Assembly: GCA_030621075.1 (NCBI GenBank)
Contig: JAUXII010000070.1
Span: forward strand, 1 to 5,947
Length of the DNA: 5,947 bases
Origin: Lentimicrobiaceae bacterium
GTDB lineage: Bacteria; Bacteroidota; Bacteroidia; Bacteroidales; JAGONC01
Direction of reading: 5' to 3'
Shown: positions 1-5,710 of the stretch, in pieces
How positions within the stretch are numbered: the first letter of the stretch is position 1
How the letters are laid out: each line of letters opens with the position of its first letter
Program-made: the position numbers and the translations under genes
The notes under the pieces: model-generated
What the model saw: only the letters and a program-made list of their open reading frames with translations
Databases searched by the model: none
What the model was told of the DNA's origin: nothing

Positions 1-11
1 TAAAAAAATAT

Positions 12-19
12 TAATTTTG
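12..19 (+). promoter_or_regulatory. Candidate -7 promoter element for the small-ORF/zapA operon
   Basis: TAATTTTG is an exact match to the Bacteroidota housekeeping -7 consensus TAnnTTTG. It would place transcription start near 24-26, about 27 bases before the first ATG of the coiled-coil gene. The matching -33 TTTG would lie before base 1, so only half of the promoter can be checked. The window opens with TAA, which could be the stop of an upstream gene, but that cannot be shown. Confidence 0.4.
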
Positions 20-51
20 CACAAAGGAACACAATGAAATAATCTTTTTTG

Positions 52-339
52 ATGATGAATGCTGATCAGCTAATTTCCTCTATCGAGCTAAAGATCAGAA
101 ATTTAATTGAACGGCAAAAATCCATTAAAGAAGAAAACAATTATTTAAAACAACAAAAGGAAAAAATTACAAAAACCTTAGAAGTACAGAAATCTATGAT
201 AACTGATCTGGAAAACAAATACAGGATTTTGAAGGTATCAAAAGCCCTTGAAATAAACACCGGATCGAAAGATGTTAAAAAAAAGATTACTGAACTTGTG
301 CGGGAAATTGACAAATGTATTAGTCTTTTAAATAAATAA
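52..339 (+). CDS. Small coiled-coil protein encoded directly upstream of ZapA
   Basis: This is a 95-residue protein if translation begins at the ATG at 52; TTG at 49 and ATG at 55 are alternatives, and no Shine-Dalgarno sequence decides between them. Nearly the whole chain is charged and heptad-like, with a predicted coiled coil over about residues 5-60. A short linker follows, then a basic/acidic helix ending in ELVREIDKCISLLNK. I recall this ending as typical of the small proteins found upstream of zapA in Bacteroidota. There is no signal peptide or membrane segment, so it should be cytosolic. zapA starts 27 bases downstream on the same strand, suggesting co-transcription. Size, coiled coil and position suggest a partner of ZapA, comparable in role to ZapB of Gammaproteobacteria. 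That role is inference; no catalytic motif is present. Confidence 0.8.
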   Translation: MMNADQLISSIELKIRNLIERQKSIKEENNYLKQQKEKITKTLEVQKSMITDLENKYRILKVSKALEINTGSKDVKKKITELVREIDKCISLLNK

Positions 340-366
340 AACAGATTCTCTTACGGGAGAAAATAT

Positions 367-651
367 ATGAATGAACTATCAATAACAGTGCATATTGCCG
401 ATAGGCCATATCATTTAACGATAGACAGGAAAGACGAAAAAATAATCAGAAAAGCAGCAAAAGCTATCAGTGTATTGTTAAAGGAATATTCGGAAATATA
501 TGCTTTTAAAGACAAACAGGATCTGTTGGCCATGGCAGCATTAAATTATGCAACCCTTGCCTTTAATTCGGAAAACCGTTTATCTTTTCATGATGATGAA
601 TTGAATAAAAAGCTATTGCTGTTAGATGAAATTTTAACCAATAGTTCATAA
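367..651 (+). CDS. zapA: Cell division protein ZapA
   Basis: The 94-residue product fits ZapA, a cytosolic protein that binds FtsZ and bundles or stabilises protofilaments in the division ring. The N-terminal half (about residues 1-45) has the family pattern: a short beta strand (LSITVHIADRPYHLTI), then a helix starting near DEKIIRKAAKAI. The C-terminal half is a long helix containing DLLAMAALNYA, the family's conserved helix, followed by a dimerising coiled-coil tail. Length matches the family (about 90-110 residues). The ATG at 367 is preceded by GGGAGA (355-360) with a six-base gap, an unusually good ribosome-binding site for this phylum. It follows the coiled-coil gene by 27 bases and is followed by the 6S-like RNA and rny. 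Confidence 0.9.
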   Translation: MNELSITVHIADRPYHLTIDRKDEKIIRKAAKAISVLLKEYSEIYAFKDKQDLLAMAALNYATLAFNSENRLSFHDDELNKKLLLLDEILTNSS

Positions 652-691
652 AAGACTAACAAGGCGTTCTTTGAAAAAAAATTAAAAAATT

Positions 692-887
692 ACCCGCATT
701 AATTCAGACAGTTTGTAAACTCAACATTACAACTTTTAGGGCTTTGCTCATAAGGTTGTAGAACAGGCCTCACCCTTCGGGGTTCAAATGTACTTGTATG
801 TTTGGACAGTGGACGTTCGAAAATCTTGGCTGCCCTTTCCATGTCATCTGGGGTTTCAAAACTCCGAATTAACTGCGGGTTTTTTTT
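692..887 (+). ncRNA. ssrS: 6S-like RNA (Bacteroidales type), regulator of RNA polymerase
   Basis: The zapA-rny gap folds into a 6S architecture. The closing stem pairs ACCCGCATTAATTC (692-705) with GAATTAACTGCGGGT (866-880), with one bulged base. The helix continues through GTTTG (711-715) with CAAAAC (857-862), AAACTC (717-722) with GGGTTT (851-856), and ACAT (724-727) with ATGT (841-844). A large bubble follows, with a small hairpin on its 5' side (about 730-759, ACAAC with GTTGT). The apical arm includes TCAC (770-773) with GTGG (809-812). It ends in a 10-bp hairpin, TTCAAATGTA (783-792) with TATGTTTGGA (797-806), with loop CTTG. Eight T residues (880-887) follow the closing stem. 6S RNA mimics an open promoter and sequesters the housekeeping holoenzyme; the Bacteroidales-1 Rfam motif is a 6S form of this group. 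Ends are estimated from pairing; no clear promoter is visible just upstream. Confidence 0.85.
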
Positions 888-925
888 ATTAATTTATTGA
901 TAATATATACTAAACGAAAAGGGAA

Positions 926-2470
926 ATGGATGATATACTACTAATATCGGCTGCAGCTGTAGCAGGATTGATAATCGGAATATTGGCAACAAGCACAATC
1001 TTGCGAAAAGCAGTAGAAAAGAAAAGTGAGATTGTTTTGAAGGAAGCTCAAGAGAAAGCTGAAGTTATTAAAAAAGAAAAAATCCTCCAGGCAAAAGAAA
1101 AATTCTTCCAGCTTAAGTCTGAACATGAAAGAATTATTCAGGATAAAAATAATACCCTGAATAAAAATGAAAACAGGCTAAAACAGAAAGAATCGACTTT
1201 CTCACAAAGAATGGAAGAACTCCAGCGAAAACAAAAAGAGGTTAATACAATAAAAAACAATCTTTCCACACAGCTGGATCTGGTTAATAAAAAACAGGTG
1301 GACCTGGAAAAATCACATAGAAAACAGGTTGAACAATTAGAAACAATCTCCGGGTTATCAGCTAATGAAGCAAAAGCCCAGCTTATAGAAAACTTAAAAG
1401 AAGAGGCCAGTACTGAGGCAATTTCACATATTAAAGAGGTTGTTGATGAAGCCAAATTGACTGCCAACCTGGAAGCTAAGAAGATTGTAATTGAAACTAT
1501 TCAACGGACTGCAGTTGAGCATGCCATTGACAATACTGTTTCTGTTTTTAATATTGAAAGCGATGAGGTTAAAGGACGTATTATTGGAAGAGAAGGCAGG
1601 AATATCAGAGCGATGGAATCATTAACAGGAATTGAGATTATTATAGATGACTCACCAGATGCTATTATTTTATCTGGGTTCGATCCGGTTAGACGGGAAA
1701 TTGCACGACTGTCGTTGCATAAGCTTGTTACGGATGGACGCATTCACCCTGCCCGGATTGAAGAAGTGGTTGCTAAAACGAAAAAACAAATTGAACAGGA
1801 GATCATTGAAACAGGTAAGCGTACCTGTATTGACCTTGGGATACATGGCATGCACCATGAATTGACCCGAATGGTAGGACGCATGAAATATCGTTCTTCC
1901 TACGGCCAAAATCTTCTTCAACACTCAAAAGAAGTAGCTAACCTTTGTGCAACCATGGCATCAGAGTTAGGGTTAAACCCTAAGGCTGCAAAACGCGCCG
2001 GATTGTTGCATGATATTGGAAAAGTACCGGATAATGAACCCGAACTCCCTCATGCATTGTTAGGCATGAAATTAGCCGAAAAATTTAAAGAAAAAGCTGA
2101 TGTCTGTAATGCAGTAGGAGCTCACCACGATGAAGTTGAAATGACTTCTCTTATTGCCCCTTTAGTCCAGGTTTGTGATGCTATTTCAGGGGCAAGACCA
2201 GGGGCGAGAAGGGAAGTTGTTGAGGCCTATATCCGACGACTTAACCATCTCGAAGAATTGGCATTATCCTATCCGGGAGTTATTAAAACGTATGCTATTC
2301 AAGCCGGACGCGAACTAAGAGTAATTGTTGGCGCTGATAAAGTTACCGATAATGAAGCTAATCAGATTTCCTTCGATCTGTCAAGAAAAATCCAGGATGA
2401 GATGACTTATCCCGGACAAATTAAAATCACGGTAATTCGGGAAACAAGAGCTGTTAATTACGCTAAGTAA
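926..2470 (+). CDS. rny: Ribonuclease Y
   Basis: The complete 514-residue protein matches RNase Y (about 520 residues), the membrane-anchored endoribonuclease that initiates mRNA decay. Residues 4-26 form a single N-terminal transmembrane segment. A long charged coiled coil covers about 30-140. A KH RNA-binding domain lies at about 205-270, with its GxxG loop in IIGREGRN (219-226). The HD phosphohydrolase domain spans about 328-425, with metal ligands visible as H333 (LLQHSKE), H362-D363 (LLHDIGK), H400/H401 (AHHDE) and D418 (VCDAIS). The C-terminal domain ends in [19 protein letters not shown], typical of the family. The ATG at 926 follows an A/G-rich leader (AAAAGGGAA). The gene starts 38 bases after the 6S RNA T-tract and converges with the purine nucleoside phosphorylase gene, with one base between the stop codons. 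Nothing essential is missing. Confidence 0.97.
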   Translation: MDDILLISAAAVAGLIIGILATSTILRKAVEKKSEIVLKEAQEKAEVIKKEKILQAKEKFFQLKSEHERIIQDKNNTLNKNENRLKQKESTFSQRMEELQRKQKEVNTIKNNLSTQLDLVNKKQVDLEKSHRKQVEQLETISGLSANEAKAQLIENLKEEASTEAISHIKEVVDEAKLTANLEAKKIVIETIQRTAVEHAIDNTVSVFNIESDEVKGRIIGREGRNIRAMESLTGIEIIIDDSPDAIILSGFDPVRREIARLSLHKLVTDGRIHPARIEEVVAKTKKQIEQEIIETGKRTCIDLGIHGMHHELTRMVGRMKYRSSYGQNLLQHSKEVANLCATMASELGLNPKAAKRAGLLHDIGKVPDNEPELPHALLGMKLAEKFKEKADVCNAVGAHHDEVEMTSLIAPLVQVCDAISGARPGARREVVEAYIRRLNHLEELALSYPGVIKTYAIQAGRELRVIVGADKVTDNEANQISFDLSRKIQDEMTYPGQIKITVIRETRAVNYAK

Positions 2471-2471
2471 G

Positions 2472-3290
2472 TCATAATCCATTCATCAGGCTGAAAATGA
2501 GCTTACTAAGATCAACATCAGCTTTTGCAGCTGATTCAAAAATATCACTAAGATTAAGAGGAGCCAGATTATCAGGGTCACATTCATCGGTAATAACAGA
2601 TATAACAGCACATGGCAAATTCATGTGATTAGCTACAATAACCTCAGGCACAGTAGACATCCCTACCGCATCAGCTCCAATTATCCGTAAATATCTGTAC
2701 TCAGCCTTTGTTTCCAACATAGGGCCGGGAAGAGCTGCATAAACTCCTTTATGAAGTGTAATATTTTTTTCAGTAGCAATTTTTTCAAGTTTTTCATTTA
2801 GCCATGATGAATAAGGTTGGCTCATATCGGGAAACCTGGGGCCTAATTCGTCGTTATTCGCGCCAATTAACGGGTTTCCTGGCATGAGATTGATATGATC
2901 GTCGAGAAGCATCAGCGATTCTTTTTTTAAGTCAGTATTAATAGCACCACTGGCATTAGAAATTAACAGGCATTTCACACCGAGTTTCTTCATTACTCTG
3001 ACTGGAAGTGTTATTTGCTGGTACGAATACCCTTCATAAAAGTGATACCTTCCATGCATAGCGACTATTTTTTTTCCGTTAAGCGTGCCGTAGATCAGGT
3101 TGCCGGAATGAAAATCAACTGTTGCCAGCGGAAAATGCGGTATATCTTTATATGGGATATCCACGTCGATTAGGATCTTATCAATTAGCTTTCCCAGGCC
3201 GGTTCCGAGGATAATACCAACCTCAGGGGATTCAAACCCTTTTTCTTTCAAGAATGCTGTGGCGTCATTAGTTTGTTGCAGGATACTCAT
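2472..3290 (-). CDS. Purine nucleoside phosphorylase, trimeric class (PNP I)
   Basis: The 272-residue product is a cytosolic trimeric-type purine nucleoside phosphorylase. It cleaves purine (deoxy)nucleosides with phosphate to free base and (deoxy)ribose-1-phosphate, for purine salvage. Visible motifs in order are the phosphate loop GTGLGK (29-34), the MHGRYHFYEGY signature (78-88), SNASGAINTDL (111-121), GPMLETKAEYR (189-199, with base-contacting E193) and DAVGMSTVPEV (207-217). The residue matching the specificity-determining Asn of human PNP (N243) is D235 in VITDEC. In the human enzyme an Asn-to-Asp change there admits 6-aminopurines, so substrate range may differ. I recall aspartate here in other Bacteroidota homologues, so it may be normal for the group. 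ATG start; length is normal. Bacterial names for this class vary (punA, pnp, deoD), so no symbol is assigned. Confidence 0.95.
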   Translation of the reverse strand: MSILQQTNDATAFLKEKGFESPEVGIILGTGLGKLIDKILIDVDIPYKDIPHFPLATVDFHSGNLIYGTLNGKKIVAMHGRYHFYEGYSYQQITLPVRVMKKLGVKCLLISNASGAINTDLKKESLMLLDDHINLMPGNPLIGANNDELGPRFPDMSQPYSSWLNEKLEKIATEKNITLHKGVYAALPGPMLETKAEYRYLRIIGADAVGMSTVPEVIVANHMNLPCAVISVITDECDPDNLAPLNLSDIFESAAKADVDLSKLIFSLMNGL

Positions 3291-3317
3291 ATCTCATTTA
3301 ATAAGTTTAAGGATTTT

Positions 3318-3325
3318 CAAATGTA
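3318..3325 (-). promoter_or_regulatory. Candidate -7 element for the purine nucleoside phosphorylase gene
   Basis: Read on the minus strand this is TACATTTG, an exact fit to TAnnTTTG, placing the predicted start of transcription about 20 bases before the PNP ATG. No TTTG or TTG is present at the expected -33 distance, so the promoter is only half supported. The 108-base gap between the dnaE remnant and PNP otherwise holds AT-rich sequence and the inverted repeat at 3348-3378. Confidence 0.35.
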
Positions 3326-3338
3326 TTAAAATATAATT

Positions 3339-3378
3339 AAAAAGTCTTATCGTTATAATTTTTAAGTGTAGAACGATA
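3339..3378 (-). terminator. Possible weak terminator after the dnaE remnant
   Basis: On the minus strand, TATCGTT (3378-3372) can pair with AACGATA (3354-3348) across a 17-base loop. Five T residues follow (3343-3339) after four bases. The position suits termination of the polymerase transcript before the PNP promoter. The stem is short and AT-rich and the loop large, so it could equally be a protein-binding dyad or chance. Confidence 0.3.
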
Positions 3379-3398
3379 GTGCGGTTCACGGGAATACC

Positions 3399-4302
3399 TT
3401 ACCCATTCCTCGGATCCTCTTTCAACGGCAACTTTGCCATTTTTTCGACAGTTACACTGTGAAAATCAAACTCTTCATTTACCGTGCCCTGAATTAAATA
3501 AATTCCTTTTCCCCGAAAGGGGTAATCCTTTAAAGAATCAGGAAAATGGACCGTATCGAAAAACTCACCATGCATATCCAGGAAAGTTCCAAAATGCATC
3601 AATTCTTTCTTTATTGTTCTAACATACTTGACCGTTACCAGGCGGCCAACCATACGGACTTTCTTCCCAACATACGTTTTTAAATCTTTTCCTAAAACCT
3701 CTCCCCTGTAGGTTGTTTCCAGTATATCGAAATGAGAAACAGTGACCGGAAATCCCAGGAATTCAAATTCATCATAAGCATCTTCCAACTTCTCATGCTT
3801 AAGCTCCGGTAGCCTGTAATTCAAAATAGAAGCATTGAAAAGAAACCCTGTGTAGTTCACTGTTCTGGTTTTCCCAAAAAAGAGGTGGACTTCCCATAGC
3901 AACTGTGATTTGGTTGTACCGGTAAACCTAAACGCTCCAATTCTGATTAGAATAATCATCTGATCCAATGGTGCATGTATGCGTTCAACAAAATCTTCCA
4001 GGCTTTTATATATTCCGTTTTTATCTCTCTCAAAACTGATTGCCCGGGAAATCTTTGTTTGCAGGTTTGTAATATGAATAAATCCAATGTAAACATCCTT
4101 ACCAATTATTGATGTTTTGTATTGACCATGATTTATACAAGGTAGGTTGATCCGGGCACCCTGCCGCTGAGCCTCATTAAAATAGACCCATGTCTGGTAG
4201 AAACCACCAAAGTTATTTATAACGGCAACCATAAATTCAAGGGGAAAATAAGCTTTCAGGTAGATGCTCTGGTAACTTTCCACAGCATATGAGGCTGAGC
4301 TC
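3399..4302 (-). pseudogene. C-terminal remnant of a DnaE-type DNA polymerase III alpha subunit
   Basis: About 300 codons of a DnaE-family replicative/translesion polymerase remain. Recognisable homology starts at SSASYAVESYQSIYLKAYF, the family's conserved S-A-x-Y-A-x-x-S-Y-Q segment just after the palm/fingers. It continues through LEFMVAVINN, a helix-hairpin-helix-like region (SLEDFVERI to LIRIGAFRFTG), and an OB-fold-like domain (GKKVRMVGRLV to GEFFDTVHFP). It ends normally at KLPLKEDPRNG. The PHP, palm and fingers with the catalytic aspartates are absent; an intact protein of this kind is about 1,000 residues. The open frame can be extended to a TTG at 4325, but residues upstream of about 4302 belong to the dinB sequence in another frame. 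The 3' half shows no internal stops, so the damage seems recent. The neighbouring dinB and S24 regulator suggest an error-prone, damage-inducible DnaE rather than the main replicase. Confidence 0.85.
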
Positions 4303-4680
4303 TCTGCTCCATTGAAGGGAGCCAAAAAAGCGATCCATTCCGGTTATGTCAATGTAATGCTCGTCGATTGAAGCTTTTTCAAACAAAGGAGCTTCTTCAG
4401 CGATGATTTCAGTAACCACGTTGGAATATTTGCTATACGCTTCCATATCTCCTCTGATAACAATGGCATCATTACAAAGAGAGCGGGCAAGTTTCACAGG
4501 CATGGCAGAGCTCACACCGAATTTCCTGGCTTCGTAGCTACAACTGGCTACCACTCCACGGTCGGAGGTTCCACCAATAACAATTGGTTTACCAATCAAG
4601 CTGGAATTCTGTAAGCGCTCAACAGAGACAAAAAAAGTGTCGAGGTCGAGATGAACGATGGTTCGCTGTTTAGGGTTCAA
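4237..4680 (-). pseudogene. dinB: N-terminal remnant of DNA polymerase IV (DinB), out-of-frame fusion to dnaE
   Basis: The 147-codon frame starts as a Y-family translesion polymerase. The metal-binding HLDLDTFF lies near residues 10-17 (D12 equivalent to D8 of E. coli Pol IV), YEARKFGV at 49-56, and the catalytic pair in SIDEHYIDITGMDRFFG at 104-120 (D106, E107). DinB homology lasts to about residue 127 (QWSRELS). The remaining 20 residues (from about base 4296 down to 4237) are dnaE sequence read one frame off, ending in a stop. The rest of the palm, the thumb and the little finger are gone (a full protein is about 350-400 residues), so activity is not expected. No in-frame ATG precedes the conserved region. 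The only start is TTG at 4680, inside the 7-bp repeat array, with an in-frame stop at 4686-4684. The native start may therefore have been overwritten. Confidence 0.85.
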
Positions 4681-4737
4681 AGTTCAAAGTTTAAGGTTTA
4701 AGGTTTAAGGTTCAAAGTTTAAGGTTTAAGGTTTCGG
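4668..4737 (+). repeat. Ten tandem 7-bp repeats (GTTTAAG / GTTCAAA)
   Basis: Seventy bases read as ten 7-mers: GTTTAGG, GTTCAAA twice, GTTTAAG three times, GTTCAAA, GTTTAAG twice, GTTTCGG. The consensus is GTTYAAR, and the outermost units are the most degenerate. The array sits in the divergent spacer between dinB and the S24 regulator and covers the dinB start region. Two interleaved variants (TTTAAG and TTCAAA) suggest slippage-driven expansion. Similar heptad arrays occur between genes in Bacteroidota as far as I recall. The function is unknown. Confidence 0.9.
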
Positions 4738-4799
4738 ATAACAGTGCTGCATACCTCATGCTTTTAAATATTATAATTTCAATAAAAAATGTTAAAATT
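4738..4799. other. AT-rich divergent spacer, no feature recognised
   Basis: Between the heptad array and the regulator promoter the sequence is AT-rich. I could not find a minus-strand TAnnTTTG element pointing at dinB, either here or in the array. Confidence 0.5.
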
Positions 4800-4830
4800 T
4801 TTGGTATTAAATATATTTGATATACCTTTG
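4800..4830 (+). promoter_or_regulatory. Promoter of the LexA-like regulator gene
   Basis: TTTG at 4800-4803 and TACCTTTG at 4823-4830 match the Bacteroidota -33 (TTTG) and -7 (TAnnTTTG) elements. They are separated by 19 bases, within the usual 19-21. Transcription would start near 4835-4837, leaving a leader of about 58 bases before the ATG at 4895. Confidence 0.65.
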
Positions 4831-4868
4831 ATTAGTTTTTAATCATTTTTTTGCTTACAAATTAATCA
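4829..4868. promoter_or_regulatory. Two tandem dyads, candidate operators for the LexA-like regulator
   Basis: Site 1 is TGATTA-GTTTT-TAATCA (4829-4845), a perfect 6-bp inverted repeat with a 5-base spacer. It begins inside the -7 element and covers the likely transcription start. Site 2 is TGCTTA-CAAAT-TAATCA (4852-4868), with the same spacing and one mismatch. The sites are 23 bases apart start to start, and both right arms lie in the direct repeat TTAATCATTTTT (4839-4850, 4862-4873). Dyads of this size suit a dimeric XRE/S24 repressor, so autoregulation is the simplest reading. Binding by this protein is inferred. Confidence 0.5.
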
Positions 4869-4894
4869 TTTTTATTAAAAACAAATAAATAACC

Positions 4895-5695
4895 ATGTAT
4901 TTTAACTCAAATATCAAATTTCTCAGAAAACGCAAAGGGTGCACTCAGGATGATGTGGCATATACACTTGGGATGAAACGTTCAACGCTGAGTGGCTATG
5001 AAAACAAGGTGGCAGAGCCCAGTATCGATACCCTGGTCTCATTTTCAAAGTACTATAATGTTGCGATAGACACCCTGGTAAAAATAGATTTGACAGAACT
5101 TTCGGAAAGCCAGCTTTCACAACTGGAAAGAGGGTATGATGTTTACATTACAGGCAACAAATTAAGGGTACTGACTACAATTGTTGATAATGAAAACGAA
5201 GAGAACATCGAGCTAATCAACGAGAAGGCTAAAGCAGGCTATGCAAACGGGTATGCCGATCCGGAGTACATTAAAGTACTGCCTGCGTTTCAATTGCCAT
5301 TCCTGTCGAAGCAAAAAAAATACCGGGCATTTCAAATCGCCGGCGACTCCATGCATCCTATCCCCGATGGTTCATGGGTAATAGGTGAATTTATACAAAA
5401 CTGGAATTTCATCAAAAGCAAACATGCCTATATTCTCCTTACGCTCAATGAAGGGGTGGTATTTAAAGTTGTTGAAAACAAGATAAAAACTGATAAGATA
5501 CTGGCACTTCACTCATTGAACCCATTCTATAAATCGTACGATATGCCCGTTAATCAAATAAAGGAAGTATGGAAGTTTATTAATTTCATCAGCTCTGAAC
5601 TTCCGGAACCTAATATTGAAAAAGAAGAGATGGTTGAAACGATCCGCATTCTGAAAAATGAGGTAAAAGCCATTCAAACCAGACTCGACCTATAA
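4895..5695 (+). CDS. LexA-like self-cleaving transcriptional regulator (XRE HTH + S24 peptidase)
   Basis: The 266-residue protein has an XRE-type helix-turn-helix at about residues 5-62 (IKFLRKRKGCTQDDVAYTL, then RSTLSGYENKVAEPSIDTL). A linker of about 65 residues leads to an S24/LexA-type peptidase domain. The probable self-cleavage site is Ala114-Gly115 in KAKAGYANGY. The catalytic serine is S152 in AGDSMHPIPDG and the likely lysine is K191 in EGVVFKVVENK. Residues 240-266 form a short coiled-coil tail. In this family, RecA-DNA filaments trigger self-cleavage, which lifts repression of damage-response genes. Divergent placement from dinB-dnaE fits control of that pair. The domains are complete, unlike the neighbouring genes. 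The start at 4895 is the first ATG, preceded by A-rich sequence without Shine-Dalgarno. It is not a canonical LexA, whose HTH is winged, so lexA is not assigned. Confidence 0.92.
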   Translation: MYFNSNIKFLRKRKGCTQDDVAYTLGMKRSTLSGYENKVAEPSIDTLVSFSKYYNVAIDTLVKIDLTELSESQLSQLERGYDVYITGNKLRVLTTIVDNENEENIELINEKAKAGYANGYADPEYIKVLPAFQLPFLSKQKKYRAFQIAGDSMHPIPDGSWVIGEFIQNWNFIKSKHAYILLTLNEGVVFKVVENKIKTDKILALHSLNPFYKSYDMPVNQIKEVWKFINFISSELPEPNIEKEEMVETIRILKNEVKAIQTRLDL

Positions 5696-5710
5696 ACTGA
5701 TTTCTATCGC

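Noticed and set aside
34..42. ATG-AAA-TAA mini-frame with AAAGGAA a few bases upstream
   Set aside because: A two-codon frame in the short leader of the coiled-coil gene is most likely chance; nothing else supports a regulatory start-stop element.
772..783. ACCC-TTCG-GGGT hairpin as a stand-alone terminator or separate RNA element
   Set aside because: It has no T-tract, and its bases compete with the better global 6S fold (UCAC with GUGG and the 783-806 hairpin).
1138..1924. Open frames antisense to or overlapping rny
   Set aside because: They are shadows of a strongly conserved coding region, without promoters, start signals or recognisable products.
4297..4302. GAGCTC (SacI site) at the dinB-dnaE junction as a cloning scar
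   Set aside because: Six-base palindromes are common by chance and the surrounding bases read naturally as both genes; microhomology explains it as well.
3399..4325. A 308-residue intact protein starting at TTG 4325
   Set aside because: Its first residues are dinB DNA read in another frame and DnaE homology starts mid-domain, so it is a truncated remnant rather than a gene with its own start.
4668..4737. CRISPR array or telomere-like repeat
   Set aside because: The units are 7 bp, contiguous and without spacers. The CCTAAAC-like unit on the minus strand is only one degenerate copy in a bacterial context.
4923..5120. Minus-strand open frame inside the regulator gene
   Set aside because: It lies opposite the conserved helix-turn-helix coding region and shows no family features.
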